Below, piece by piece: positions 49,407 through 58,765 of a stretch of 64,000 bases of DNA. This stretch comes from Muribaculum sp. (GTDB lineage Bacteria; Bacillota; Clostridia; Lachnospirales; Lachnospiraceae). Where the stretch lies: contig JAMPHH010000012.1 in the NCBI GenBank assembly GCA_023663505.1, positions 10,645-74,644 of the forward strand, given 5' to 3'. The notes below the pieces were generated by a model. That model was not told the DNA's origin. It saw nothing but the letters and a program-made list of their open reading frames with translations, and searched no databases. The number at the start of each line of letters is the position of its first letter. Within the stretch, counting starts at the first letter, position 1. A program made the translations under genes and the position numbers.

Positions 49407-50876
49407 ATGGAGATGGATACGATTGCGGCGATTGCCACGGGGCTTACGGATTCGGGTATCGGAATTATCAGAATCAGTGGGGAGCGGGCTGTCGAGGTTG
49501 GGAATAGAATATTTCGCACTCCCAAGGGGAAGCAGATTCTTATAAACGCCGAGAGTCACAGGATTTATTATGGCTATATTGTGGGGGATTCTGATGGTCA
49601 GGGTGTGTTGGACGAGGTGATGGTCTCCGTGATGAGGGCGCCGAGGAGCTTTACTGCCGAGGACACTGTTGAGATTAATTGTCACGGCGGTGTGCTTGTG
49701 ATGCGTAAGATTCTTGAGCTTGTGTGCAGGAGCGGAGCAAGGTTGGCGGAGGCGGGAGAATTTACCAAGAGAGCCTTTTTGAATGGAAGGATTGATCTCT
49801 CAAAGGCGGAGGCTGTGATGGACGTGATTCATTCTCAGAATGAGCTTGCCCTGAAATCCTCTGTGAGTCAGCTTCGTGGAAGTCTGTTCGACAGGATTTG
49901 CGAGCTGAGAAAGGGTTTGATTTATGAGATTGCCTTTATAGAATCCGCCTTAGATGACCCCGAGCATATCAGCTTGGAGGGCTATCCTGAGAGCTTACAT
50001 GAGAAAATAGAGGGCATGAATCAACAGATTTTTTCTTTGATTGCCACGTCGGAGAATGGAAAATTGATAAAGGAGGGTATTTCCACGGTAATCATCGGGA
50101 AGCCAAATGTGGGAAAATCTTCTCTTTTGAATCGTATGCTTGGGGAGGAGCGCGCGATTGTCACGGATATCGCCGGAACTACCAGAGATGTGTTGCAGGA
50201 ATCCATTAATTTGCATGGTATTTCCCTGAATCTCATTGATACGGCGGGTATTCGTTATACCGAAGATATTATAGAGAAAATTGGAGTGGAAAAGGCAAAA
50301 AAGTACGCTGAAGACGCAGATTTGATCCTTTGTGTGATAGATTCCTCCGTGGATTTGGAGGAGAGCGACAGGGAGATTCTTTCAGAGATTTTTGCCTTGA
50401 TTCAGAATAAGAAAACAATCATTCTTTTGAATAAAACGGATTTGCAGCAGGCTGTGGACGAGAAAATGATAGAGGAGCTGCTCATTAAGGCGGCGAAGCG
50501 TCAAAAAGCTGTTTATAATAATATAACTGATTTTGATGCGGGTCAAATATACAAAAACGTCATATTTGTGAGAACCTCCACCAAGGACGGCAGCGGTATG
50601 GACGAGCTTGAGGAGGCTGTGAAGAAGCTTTTTTTCAGCGGAATGATTCAGAGCAACAGTGAATTGGTGATTACAAATATCAGGCATAAAAAGGCTTTGG
50701 AAAATGCATATGAAAGCTTGAATCTGGTATTGCGAAGCATTGAGGACAGTATGCCGGAGGATTTTTATTCGATTGATTTGATGAATGCTTACGCTTCCCT
50801 TGGCTTGATTATAGGGGAGGAGGTCAATGATGATTTGATGGACGAAATATTCAGTAAGTTCTGCATGGGAAAATGA
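49407..50876 (+). CDS. mnmE: tRNA uridine-5-carboxymethylaminomethyl synthesis GTPase MnmE
   Basis: A 489-residue MnmE. The N-terminal folate-binding domain (DTIAAIATGLTDSGIGIIRI) is followed by a helical region with an inserted GTPase domain: G1 GKPNVGKSS (about 232-240), the GTT of IAGTTRDVLQE, G3 DTAGIRYTED and G4 LNKTD. It ends with the FCMGK motif whose Cys is essential. With MnmG it modifies wobble uridines in tRNA. The ATG at 49407 has only a weak GGGG upstream. Confidence 0.97.
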   Translation: MEMDTIAAIATGLTDSGIGIIRISGERAVEVGNRIFRTPKGKQILINAESHRIYYGYIVGDSDGQGVLDEVMVSVMRAPRSFTAEDTVEINCHGGVLVMRKILELVCRSGARLAEAGEFTKRAFLNGRIDLSKAEAVMDVIHSQNELALKSSVSQLRGSLFDRICELRKGLIYEIAFIESALDDPEHISLEGYPESLHEKIEGMNQQIFSLIATSENGKLIKEGISTVIIGKPNVGKSSLLNRMLGEERAIVTDIAGTTRDVLQESINLHGISLNLIDTAGIRYTEDIIEKIGVEKAKKYAEDADLILCVIDSSVDLEESDREILSEIFALIQNKKTIILLNKTDLQQAVDEKMIEELLIKAAKRQKAVYNNITDFDAGQIYKNVIFVRTSTKDGSGMDELEEAVKKLFFSGMIQSNSELVITNIRHKKALENAYESLNLVLRSIEDSMPEDFYSIDLMNAYASLGLIIGEEVNDDLMDEIFSKFCMGK

Positions 50877-51013
50877 TGATAACCTCCTAAGTGTGCATGT
50901 GGGATATCTTATGAAATAGACGACCTCTTTCGTTCTATGGGATAAAAGCAAATTGGTTATCAATAATGCATGTAAATTTTGGACAAACATTGATATATAA
51001 CAAGAGGATAATT

Positions 51014-53044
51014 ATGGGTCAGAAGGTGAATGGGATTCGGGAACAGGTTGATGTATGTGTAGTGGGAGCAGGTCATGCGGGGTGTGAGGCAGCCTTGGCA
51101 TGTGCAAGGCTTGGCTTGGAGACCGTGATTTTTACGGTGAGTGTGGACAGCATTGCCCTGATGCCCTGCAATCCCAATATTGGAGGGTCTTCCAAGGGTC
51201 ATTTGGTGAGGGAGCTTGATGCTCTTGGCGGTGAGATGGGCAAAAATATTGACAAAACCTTCATTCAGTCTAAGATGCTGAACGTCTCCAAGGGACCGGC
51301 GGTACATTCTCTGAGAGCGCAGGCGGATAAGGCGGATTATACACGCGCTATGCGGAAGGTCTTGGAGAATCAGGAGCATTTAACGGTAAAGCAGGCGGAG
51401 GTCTGTGAGATTTTGTGGGAAGCTGCAGACAATCATGTGAATCAAAATCTTATGACTGATTTATCTGATACTTGTATTGCTGAAAAATCTGTGGCGTCTG
51501 AGTCCTTGCATCATGATTCTCAAAAGCGTGTGACTGGGGTGAAGACCTACACGGGAGCTGTCTATGAATGTAAGGCAGTAGTGCTTTGTACAGGTACTTA
51601 TCTGAATGCCAGATGTCTGTGTGGTGAAGCGATTACATACACCGGACCTAACGGACTGCAGGCGGCGACACATTTGTCAGATTCCTTGCGTGAGATGGGG
51701 ATACAGCTGCGTCGCTTTAAAACAGGCACACCTGCCAGAATGGATAAGAGAAGCATCGACTTTTCCAAAATGGAGGAGCAATTTGGGGACGAGAGGATTG
51801 TGCCTTTTTCCTTTTCCACTTATGCGGAGGAGATACAGAAGGAACAGGTTTCCTGTTGGCTGACCTATACGAACGAACAAACCCATGAGATTATCCGCGC
51901 TAATCTTGATCGTTCTCCTATTTATGCAGGGATTATCGAGGGAACGGGACCCAGATATTGTCCCTCGATAGAGGATAAGGTGGTAAAATTTGCCGATAAG
52001 GAGAGACATCAGGTTTTTATTGAGCCGGAGGGAATCCATACCAATGAGATGTATGTGGGTGGAATGTCCTCCTCCCTGCCTGAAGATGTGCAGCTTGCCA
52101 TGTATCGCACGGTTCCGGGATTAGAACATTGTAAGATTGTGCGCAATGCTTATGCGATTGAATACGACTGCATCAGTGCGAAGCAGCTTTATCCTACCTT
52201 GGAATTTAAAGCGGTGAAGGGACTTTTCAGCGGAGGACAGTTTAACGGGAGCAGCGGATATGAGGAGGCAGCTTGTCAGGGACTTGTGGCGGGTGTGAAT
52301 GCCGCCATGGAGATTCTTGAGAGAGACCCTCTGATCTTGGACAGGGGGGAGAGTTATATTGGGGTTCTGATTGATGATCTGGTGACAAAGGATAACAGAG
52401 AGCCATATCGAATGATGACCTCGCGGGCGGAGTATCGGCTTTTGCTCCGTCAGGATAATGCGGATTTGCGCCTTCGGGAGAAAGGCTTTCAGGTCGGGTT
52501 GATTTCAAAGGAGCAATATGACGCGACGCTCAGAAAGAAAATGATGATTGAGAAAGAGATTGAGCGTTTGAAGAATACCACGGTGGGGGCTAACAAGGAG
52601 ATTCAAAGCTTCCTAGAGCGGCATGGAAGTACTGCTTTAAAGACTGCCGTGAGTCTGTCGGAATTAATCTGCCGTCCGGAGCTGTCTTATCAGGAGATTG
52701 CCGAGATTGACAAGGAGAGGGAAGCCTTTGCGAAGGAGCTCTGTAACGCCTGCGGGCAGGATAGCGCTTTTCTTCCCGCAGATGTGATAGAGCAGGTGGA
52801 GATTGAGATTAAGTATGAGGGATATATTATCCGACAGAAGCGTCAGGTTGAGCAATACAAAAAGATGGAACAGAGAAAGCTTCCTAAGGATTTGGATTAT
52901 GATGACGTGCCCTCCCTGCGCTTGGAGGCGAGACAGAAGCTAAAGGAATTCAGACCGATTTCCGTGAGTCAGGCGTCAAGGATATCAGGGGTATCTCCGG
53001 CAGATGTATCAGTGCTTTTGGTGTACTTGGAACGTTTTAAATAG
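51014..53044 (+). CDS. mnmG: tRNA uridine-5-carboxymethylaminomethyl synthesis enzyme MnmG
   Basis: A 676-residue FAD enzyme: dinucleotide-binding VDVCVVGAGHAGCEAALACA near the N-terminus, NPNIGGSSKGHLVRELDALG, and a second glycine motif RCLCGEAITYTGPNG. Compared with usual MnmG (about 620-640 residues) there is an extra Ser/His-rich stretch of some 30 residues around 136-168 (NQNLMTDLSDTCIAEKSVAS). The ATG at 51014 follows AGAGGA; the frame extends 48 bp upstream without a site. It partners MnmE. Confidence 0.97.
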   Translation: MGQKVNGIREQVDVCVVGAGHAGCEAALACARLGLETVIFTVSVDSIALMPCNPNIGGSSKGHLVRELDALGGEMGKNIDKTFIQSKMLNVSKGPAVHSLRAQADKADYTRAMRKVLENQEHLTVKQAEVCEILWEAADNHVNQNLMTDLSDTCIAEKSVASESLHHDSQKRVTGVKTYTGAVYECKAVVLCTGTYLNARCLCGEAITYTGPNGLQAATHLSDSLREMGIQLRRFKTGTPARMDKRSIDFSKMEEQFGDERIVPFSFSTYAEEIQKEQVSCWLTYTNEQTHEIIRANLDRSPIYAGIIEGTGPRYCPSIEDKVVKFADKERHQVFIEPEGIHTNEMYVGGMSSSLPEDVQLAMYRTVPGLEHCKIVRNAYAIEYDCISAKQLYPTLEFKAVKGLFSGGQFNGSSGYEEAACQGLVAGVNAAMEILERDPLILDRGESYIGVLIDDLVTKDNREPYRMMTSRAEYRLLLRQDNADLRLREKGFQVGLISKEQYDATLRKKMMIEKEIERLKNTTVGANKEIQSFLERHGSTALKTAVSLSELICRPELSYQEIAEIDKEREAFAKELCNACGQDSAFLPADVIEQVEIEIKYEGYIIRQKRQVEQYKKMEQRKLPKDLDYDDVPSLRLEARQKLKEFRPISVSQASRISGVSPADVSVLLVYLERFK

Positions 53045-53085
53045 TGAAAAATCGAATTTGCTTGCGGAAGGGTACGGTTATTATT

Positions 53086-53811
53086 ATGAATAATCACAAT
53101 ATAATACAATTTAAAGAAGATTTATCTGCTTTGGGCATTGTCCTCAGTGATTGCCGGATAGAGCAATTTATGACCTACTATGAGATGCTTATAGATTGGA
53201 ATCAGAGGATTAATTTGACTGCGATCACGGAGTATGACGAGGTCTTGAAAAAGCATTTCATAGATAGCATGTCTCTGATTAATGCGTATGATGTGACGAA
53301 GACCTCAAGCGTGATCGATGTGGGAACGGGTGCAGGTTTTCCGGGACTGGCTTTAAAGATTGCTTATCCGAATTTGCAGGTGACCCTTTTGGATTCCTTG
53401 AACAAAAGGATTCATTTTCTTGACGCTGTGATTGAGTCATTGGGCTTGGAGGGTGTGGAGACGATACACGGCAGGGCGGAGGATTTGGCAAAGTCTGATA
53501 TGCTGCGGGAGCAATTTGATTTGTGTGTTTCGCGTGCAGTTGCAAATCTTTCTACCTTGTCGGAATACTGCCTTCCCTTTGTGAAGCGGGGCGGTCAATT
53601 TATTTCTTATAAGTCCGAGAAGCTTTCCGATGAGCTGGAGACAGCGGGGCGCGCTATCAGCGTCTTGGGGGGAAATGTCTCCCGACAGGTGGAGTTCTAT
53701 TTGCCAAATTCAAATATCTACCGTAATTTATTTGTAATTGAAAAGGTGCGGGAGACGCCTCTTAAATATCCGAGGAAGGCGGGGCTGCCTGCGAAGGAGC
53801 CTATTATATAG
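53086..53811 (+). CDS. rsmG: 16S rRNA (guanine(527)-N(7))-methyltransferase RsmG
   Basis: A 241-residue SAM-dependent methyltransferase: NQRINLTAITEYDEVLKKHF then IDSMSLI, the SAM-binding VIDVGTGAGFPGLALKIAYP, and SRAVANLSTLSEYCLPFVKR. It methylates G527 of 16S rRNA; loss gives low-level streptomycin resistance in other species. The start is uncertain: ATG 53086 is the family-like choice, while a GTG at 53044 overlaps the mnmG stop. Confidence 0.95.
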   Translation: MNNHNIIQFKEDLSALGIVLSDCRIEQFMTYYEMLIDWNQRINLTAITEYDEVLKKHFIDSMSLINAYDVTKTSSVIDVGTGAGFPGLALKIAYPNLQVTLLDSLNKRIHFLDAVIESLGLEGVETIHGRAEDLAKSDMLREQFDLCVSRAVANLSTLSEYCLPFVKRGGQFISYKSEKLSDELETAGRAISVLGGNVSRQVEFYLPNSNIYRNLFVIEKVRETPLKYPRKAGLPAKEPII

Positions 53812-53989
53812 AAGGATTTGTGAGGATAAACAGTTGGAAAGAAAATTAAAAAGGAATCCAATTATCATATGCTCCATATTGTGACAGACAACGGTGTTGA
53901 TGAAATGCAGATTGTGCGGATCATTCTTGCACAGATTATTTCCTTTTTATTTGTTGTTAGGTTTAAAAATCAAAGATATGTTAGTAAAA
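53812..53989. other. Spacer between rsmG and the toxin-antitoxin operon
   Basis: No confident gene. A 42-residue frame (about 53870-53998; MLHIVTDNGVDEMQIVRIIL ...) has no ribosome binding site or recognised family and may be a relic. The rest is AT-rich. Confidence 0.35.
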
Positions 53990-54041
53990 AATGCTAAAAT
54001 AATACATATGTATTGACTTAGCATTATTTATTTGTTATTTT
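53990..54041 (+). promoter_or_regulatory. Promoter and nested palindromic operator of the RelBE-type operon
   Basis: AATGCTAA (53990-53997) and TTAGCATT (54018-54025) enclose a perfect palindrome AATACATATGTATT (54001-54014). The -35 TTGACT (54013-54018) overlaps this palindrome and a -10 TATTTT follows after 17 bp. Antitoxin binding here would block the promoter, the usual autoregulation of such operons. Confidence 0.6.
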
Positions 54042-54078
54042 ATAAGTATATATAAAATGCGTAGGAGGTAGCACATAT

Positions 54079-54372
54079 ATGTCAAGTACAATTCAAGTAA
54101 GAGTAGATGATGATTTAAAGGCGAAATCAGATGCTTTGTTTAAAGATTTAGGAACGGATACTACAACTGCAATTCGTATTTTTTTAACACAGGCACTTGC
54201 AGTAAATGGTTTTCCCTTTGAAATAAAAAGGGTAAATACAAATCTATATGAAGCATTAACAGAACATGAAATATTAGATAAACTAGAAAAATCACGTGAA
54301 CAAGCGGCAAAGGGGTTATATAAAGATGCGGCAGAGGTTTCTTATGATATGAGGGCAAAGTATGGATTATAA
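54079..54372 (+). CDS. RelB/DinJ family antitoxin
   Basis: A 97-residue protein. The N-terminal ribbon-helix-helix (SSTIQVRVDDDLKAKSDALF then KDLGTDTTTAIRIFLTQALA) forms a DNA-binding dimer. The C-terminal half (about 50-97) would wrap the toxin. GGAGGTAG precedes the ATG. Its end overlaps the toxin gene by 11 bp, so translation is coupled. Confidence 0.92.
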   Translation: MSSTIQVRVDDDLKAKSDALFKDLGTDTTTAIRIFLTQALAVNGFPFEIKRVNTNLYEALTEHEILDKLEKSREQAAKGLYKDAAEVSYDMRAKYGL

Positions 54373-54676
54373 GGTAGTAGTTACAAGAGAAGCGTCAAAG
54401 GATTTAGAATGTGTTATTCAATATCTTATTACTGAGAAGGAGAGTATACAAGCGGCGGATAATCTACTGAATGATTATGATACAACAATTGAAAATTTAA
54501 AACATGTAGCAGGAAGTTTAAAGCTGTGTGATAATCCACGATTGCATCAGTTGGGATATCATCGAATTAATTTTCTAAATCACAAATACTTTATGTTATA
54601 TCGTATTGTGGATAATGTGGTGTTTGTGGATAGTATTTTTCATGAGTTGCAGGATTATGAAAATAAGATGTATTAG
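54362..54676 (+). CDS. RelE/ParE family toxin
   Basis: A 104-residue RelE/ParE-fold protein: YKVVVTREASKDLECVIQYL (strand and helices), then DNPRLHQLGYHRINFLNHKY with a terminal YRIVDNVVFVDSIFHELQDY. This resembles the plasmid-stabilisation type; whether it cleaves ribosome-bound mRNA (RelE) or inhibits gyrase (ParE) cannot be told. It is encoded directly after its antitoxin, with the start 11 bp inside that gene. Confidence 0.9.
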   Translation: MDYKVVVTREASKDLECVIQYLITEKESIQAADNLLNDYDTTIENLKHVAGSLKLCDNPRLHQLGYHRINFLNHKYFMLYRIVDNVVFVDSIFHELQDYENKMY

Positions 54677-54790
54677 CTTGTGGTGTAGGGAATATTTTTT
54701 AACAAAAATGGATATGTGGAAAAAGAGTTCAGTTGTAGTCTGAATTATTGCTAAGTTATTAAGTTGAAAAATAAATTTTTCAACCAGCAA

Positions 54791-54867
54791 TTTGTGTCTT
54801 CGCGCTGCAAAGTCAAAAATGACTTGACACAAAGTTGCTTATGCGCAAAAGTAGCGCAGAAATGGGG
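54791..54867 (+). repeat. Pre-start hairpin cassette, copy 2
   Basis: A long hairpin (TTTGTGTC ... GACACAAA with inner AAGTCA-AAAA-TGACTT, 54791-54833) is followed by the blocks TTGCTTATGCGCA and AAAAGTAGCGCAGAAATGGGG (54835-54867) that also occur at 34035-34087. It precedes the coiled-coil gene start at 54896. Confidence 0.55.
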
Positions 54868-54895
54868 ATTAGATTGGTTAGAAAGGAATCGTCAT

Positions 54896-55621
54896 ATGAA
54901 ATCTTCTACATATTACAAATTGAGTGCTGTTTTAAAAGAGCTGCAAAGTGAGAGAAATCAGTTGCAGGGTCAAATCGACGAAAATAATCTGCAGATTTAT
55001 GAGACACAGTCCTTTGCACTGGAATTGTTGGGAAAGGAGGAGGACGATTTTAAATTTTTCTCTCCCAGAAAAATGAAGGATATTCACAGAGATGAATTGA
55101 AACAGTTTGATGAAAAAAAGAGTGAGTATGTGAACAGAAATAAAGAGCTGATTATCCAGAGGGATAAACTGGACTCTATCATTGATGTGTTGGTGGAGGT
55201 ATCTGAGGAATATAGGGAAGAACAGGAAAAGGATAATGATTTGGAGAAAGAGACAGAGAGTAATGCATCTGATGATTCAGACAATGGAGTTGAGAGCGAG
55301 AAGGACGGAGAAGACGTCCATTCGGACAGTGAGACATACATAGACTTGAATGATTTGGAGATTGATGAAGAAACCAACGAGTCAAGCGAATATTCGGATT
55401 TGAGTGAACTGGAGATTACATCTTCTGACTTGCAAAAAAACGTACTGGATAATTTGTTTGACGTGAAACATAGGATAGAGCTAGGCGATAAATTTATCAG
55501 ACAAGATCCAATGAGAACCAAACAGGAGATTGCAGCAGCTTGTAAAAAATTGAATGATGTAATTGATTATATGCAAGGCTGCAATCCGACTGAGAATTGT
55601 AGCTCGGAGAGTGAGGAGTGA
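54896..55621 (+). CDS. Coiled-coil acidic hypothetical protein
   Basis: A 241-residue soluble protein with a long coiled coil (about 5-45 and 70-115), a very acidic, low-complexity centre (about 115-185, rich in Asp, Glu and Ser) and a helical C-terminal end (LDNLFDVKHRIELGDKFIRQ). It ends SSESEE. The ATG at 54896 has AAGGA 9 nt upstream; the open frame extends further 5' through a hairpin cassette that is probably untranslated. I do not recognise the family. The next gene begins 4 bp after its stop. Confidence 0.6.
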   Translation: MKSSTYYKLSAVLKELQSERNQLQGQIDENNLQIYETQSFALELLGKEEDDFKFFSPRKMKDIHRDELKQFDEKKSEYVNRNKELIIQRDKLDSIIDVLVEVSEEYREEQEKDNDLEKETESNASDDSDNGVESEKDGEDVHSDSETYIDLNDLEIDEETNESSEYSDLSELEITSSDLQKNVLDNLFDVKHRIELGDKFIRQDPMRTKQEIAAACKKLNDVIDYMQGCNPTENCSSESEE

Positions 55622-55625
55622 TGGT

Positions 55626-55919
55626 ATGGAGTTTCCTTTTTATGATAAACCTAATGTAGCTACAATTATCTGTTGCCATGTAATAGAGGACGCTGCTCAT
55701 ATTCTCTATGCTTCACATGACGAGGACGATGGAATGTGGCAATTTCTATGTGGGAAAGAAGGGCATGAAACAGAAGAAGGAAGAATTGTATCTCTAAAAT
55801 ATGTTTTTGATTTAGATAATTCTATTGCTGCTCTGAGAGATATGCCCTGCGGCTACTATGCCGAAAGAAATACACAAAATGATGATTGGATTGTCAGGAA
55901 AAAGGAATGTTTCACGTGA
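55626..55919 (+). CDS. DUF2185-like small protein
   Basis: A 97-residue soluble protein. Residues 8-95 (ATIICCHVIEDAAHILYASH, DDGMWQFLCGKEGHETEEGR, IVSLKYVFDLDNSI) resemble DUF2185/Imm33-type domains, in which a beta-rich core has W-x-F-x-G followed by an acidic loop. The ATG follows GAGGAG by 7 nt. It probably forms a two-gene operon with the coiled-coil gene. Its stop codon lies inside a parS site. Confidence 0.55.
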   Translation: MEFPFYDKPNVATIICCHVIEDAAHILYASHDEDDGMWQFLCGKEGHETEEGRIVSLKYVFDLDNSIAALRDMPCGYYAERNTQNDDWIVRKKECFT

Positions 55920-55923
55920 AACA
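55908..55923. promoter_or_regulatory. parS centromere site 1
   Basis: TGTTTCACGTGAAACA, a perfect match to the 16-bp bacterial parS consensus. It overlaps the stop codon of the preceding gene. ParB (59693) should load here. Confidence 0.93.
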
Positions 55924-55956
55924 TCTGATTTTTTGTAGAATTTAAACACAAGATAA

Positions 55957-55972
55957 TGTTTCACGTGAAACA
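55957..55972. promoter_or_regulatory. parS centromere site 2
   Basis: A second perfect TGTTTCACGTGAAACA, 49 bp after the first. Two further half sites (CGTGAAACAT) follow at about 56001-56010 and 56024-56033, and an imperfect site (13 of 16) lies at 57171-57186 inside the GtrII-type gene. Confidence 0.93.
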
Positions 55973-56041
55973 TTGTGACCCAAGATATTGTGAATAAAAG
56001 CGTGAAACATTCTATATTTAAGGCGTGAAACATTTCAAAAC

Positions 56042-56293
56042 TCAGCCCTGAAGCCCTCTAGCCTGACGATCCATGTCTTCAATCACAATATCATATATCT
56101 CCCCAAGTGTGGAACAATACTCAAGTACCTTCCAAGGCTCATTTGTGTGAAAGTGTATTTTGATCAACTCCTCATCACCCACCGCCAGAAGGCAGTCTCC
56201 CTTAAAATTTTCTGTAATATACTCACTAATCACATCTTCGTCCAGATTTTCTCCCTCCAAAAGCAACTGAGTATCATATCTAAATTCAAGCAT
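56042..56293 (-). CDS. Isolated DAK/FakA C-terminal-type domain
   Basis: An 83-residue protein: MLEFRYDTQLLLEGENLDED then VISEYITENFKGDCLLAVGD and IKIHFHTNEPWKVLEYCSTL. This is the pattern of the C-terminal domain of FakA/DhaK-like fatty-acid kinases, here as a free-standing gene without the kinase domain. It could be a genuine small protein, since AAAGGAGA precedes the ATG, or a remnant. It lies between the parS sites and repeat copy C. Confidence 0.65.
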   Translation of the reverse strand: MLEFRYDTQLLLEGENLDEDVISEYITENFKGDCLLAVGDEELIKIHFHTNEPWKVLEYCSTLGEIYDIVIEDMDRQARGLQG

Positions 56294-56537
56294 TCTTCTT
56301 TCTCCTTTCTTTCAGTCATCAACTCATTTAATGCACACAAAACCAACAAGACTATTGTCCCATACAACATTCAACAAAACCATTATAAACCAACAAATAA
56401 AAAATTTCAAAAAATTTATATATATTCATGACAACCAATCATTCAAAATAAAACAGTTCATATCATATAAAAACAAAAACAACTACACAAAAAAACAATC
56501 TATAATCCATACATATTTCATTTTGCACCAGTACCAA
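56294..56537. other. AT-rich spacer
   Basis: About 245 bp of very AT-rich sequence with many ACAA and AAAAC runs. No credible gene, promoter or terminator stands out. Confidence 0.5.
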
Positions 56538-56762
56538 GGCGGGAGAGGAGAGGGAGGATTTTGCGGACTTCGGCGAAGGTTGGAGCGTTTTCTTATAGTG
56601 CGTTCGTAAAGGAGGGTGAAATGCGCACGGATGCGCATTTCAGGCTCTACGGCGCATGGATGCGCCTTAGAGCCGACCCGCAAATTGCGACACCCTACCT
56701 CGCACTATTAGAAAACCCCCAACCGCAGCCCGTCCGCAAAATCCTCTCTCTCCTCTCCCGCC
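56538..56762. repeat. 225-bp palindromic repeat element, copy C (inverted)
   Basis: Exactly the same core length as copies A and B, in opposite orientation. The outer arms pair over 31 bp with one wobble position. Relative to copy A about six stem positions differ and five are compensated. The two apical hairpins are conserved with compensated changes (GGCGCATGGATGCGCC). The flank GATTCTATGC matches copy D. Confidence 0.85.
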
Positions 56763-56968
56763 GCCCCCGCACGATTCTATGCTAAATGCCAAACTATCAC
56801 AAATAAAGGTAAAGACAAAGATAGAAAATCCCCAGTTGATATTTACACCAAACTATTTCTATTGCTGAATAAAAACCGACATGCTATAATATAAAAGCGT
56901 CACAACACACGAATTTTGTGCATCAATAAATAAGAAAATACCGCTTACGCAGCAGAATGAGAGGAAAT

Positions 56969-58627
56969 ATGACAAAGCTGTTTGAAGATATAAAATGGTT
57001 TCTCCGACAAAAAACATATATAATCCTTCTTTCCCTGACCGCCGCCTGCAGCTATGGCTACGCAATTGTTCAACCCATTATCGGAATCGACGACACGGCA
57101 GTCAATCTTTATTTGGAGGACGGTCTGGAGGTTGTAATGGGCAGATGGACTATTTTTCTGCTCAACAAGATGTTTCACGTGTCAGATTTTGCACCCTTTA
57201 TGCCCGAGCTTGTGGGTGTGATCTTTCTGATGGTTGCCGCTACACTTTTTAATATACTCCTCCGACGCTTGACAAACAATAAGGCGGGAGTTCTGGTCTC
57301 CACGATTTTTGCATGTGTGTTTATCTCCAATCCGATTATCAGCGAGGTTTTTATTTACTATTACCATGACGGCGTAGGGTTTGGATATATCATGACAGCC
57401 CTCTCCCTGCTTGCTTTCTACGACGGAATCAATAAAAAAGGCAGACAAAAAAAGATATTGTCCTTTCTGACAAGTCTTCTATGTATATGGGTTGCAGTTG
57501 GCTGCTATGAATCTTTCCTGATTCTATATATTCTTGGAATCCTTGTTGTGATTTTTTTATGGGGAATGACAGAAGACTCGGGGGGGTATCGCCTTCGGGC
57601 TGTGCTTGGATATCTGATGACAGGGGCAGTGATTACGGTTCTCTGTGTTTTGCTTCGCAGCGTTATGATCTCTTTGATGACACAGATTTTTGGATTACAT
57701 GGAGTATTGGAGAAGGTAAGGCAGGAACGTCGCAGCCTCTCGGAAGTTTTGCTCTTGTTCAAAGATGGCGGTATGGATTATCTGATCATGCTGGTCAAAC
57801 GCTTTTGGATCGTATATCATGTCAACGCTTTGGTCTATTTACCTGTGACGATTTACGAATTTGCAGTTTTTTGTTTTGGACTGGGAAGCGTGATTCTGGC
57901 AGTGAAGAAACGCAGTCCTTGGTATCCCGTACTTTTTGTCGGAATGCTTGTCACTCCCTTTTTGCTGACTCTGGCAGAGATGCATGTGACATATTATCGC
58001 TCCTGCCAGTATCTTCCTTTTTTTGCAGCGGCGGGTGTCTGGCTGCTCTGCTACGGATTGACTCAGTGGAAGCATTATGGTAGATGGATCACAGGCATCA
58101 TGCTTTTGCTGTCCATAATAATCGTATGGAATCAGGCGGAGCATATGAATCGCAATTTCTATATGGATTATAAAAAATATGAGACTACAAAGGAAATGCT
58201 GTGTGAGATTGCCTATGAGATAGAGAGGGATTACGGTACGGATACACCCGTGATTTTTACCGGTCATTACAATACGCCCTATGCATTGACAGAGGATTAT
58301 TATGTGTCCTATGGTTCGTGGCAGTATCGTTGGATTGTCCTTCTCACGGATTGGCTCGACCCGCATCTGAAGGAAAAATATTATTCACAATGGGGCTACA
58401 GCTTTATCGGTGAAGCGAATTACTCAATGATTCAATGGGCGTTTGACGCTTTTGACGGAACGAACAGACAAATGATGAATTTTTTGAAAATGCATGGACA
58501 CTCTTTTCCCATGGTCACTGACTTAGAGATAATTGAGAAAGCAAATAAGGTCGGCGACAACCTTCCGAGCTGGCCGGCGGAGGGGTCTGTCATACAATGG
58601 GACGGATATATTTTAGTGCATATTTAG
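56969..58627 (+). CDS. GtrII-type glucosyltransferase membrane protein
   Basis: About 552 residues with 10-12 membrane segments. The first extracytoplasmic loop has the acidic GIDDTAVNLYLEDGLEVVMG followed by RWTIFLL, the layout of the GtrII (glucosyl transferase) family, whose acidic loop binds a lipid-linked sugar. The C-terminal 120 residues are soluble (GHYNTPYALTEDYYVSYGSW). It probably decorates a surface polysaccharide outside the membrane; the acceptor is unknown. The ATG at 56969 follows AGAGGA; another ATG lies 12 bp upstream. No glycan cluster is adjacent. Confidence 0.78.
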   Translation: MTKLFEDIKWFLRQKTYIILLSLTAACSYGYAIVQPIIGIDDTAVNLYLEDGLEVVMGRWTIFLLNKMFHVSDFAPFMPELVGVIFLMVAATLFNILLRRLTNNKAGVLVSTIFACVFISNPIISEVFIYYYHDGVGFGYIMTALSLLAFYDGINKKGRQKKILSFLTSLLCIWVAVGCYESFLILYILGILVVIFLWGMTEDSGGYRLRAVLGYLMTGAVITVLCVLLRSVMISLMTQIFGLHGVLEKVRQERRSLSEVLLLFKDGGMDYLIMLVKRFWIVYHVNALVYLPVTIYEFAVFCFGLGSVILAVKKRSPWYPVLFVGMLVTPFLLTLAEMHVTYYRSCQYLPFFAAAGVWLLCYGLTQWKHYGRWITGIMLLLSIIIVWNQAEHMNRNFYMDYKKYETTKEMLCEIAYEIERDYGTDTPVIFTGHYNTPYALTEDYYVSYGSWQYRWIVLLTDWLDPHLKEKYYSQWGYSFIGEANYSMIQWAFDAFDGTNRQMMNFLKMHGHSFPMVTDLEIIEKANKVGDNLPSWPAEGSVIQWDGYILVHI

Positions 58628-58765
58628 TTATGCTATATGTAATTGTTTTGAGGCAGCTATACAGTGTTTATCGAATTGATTCGTTTATGGCGTGAATTGT
58701 AACATTTATTCTGAATAGTTACTGTTATTTTTAATTCTGTGGTAGATATCTGAAATGATTCATGC

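Noticed and set aside
55908..55972. Noc-binding sites
   Set aside because: The sites read TGTTTCACGTGAAACA, the ParB parS word; Noc sites have a CCCGGG-type centre.
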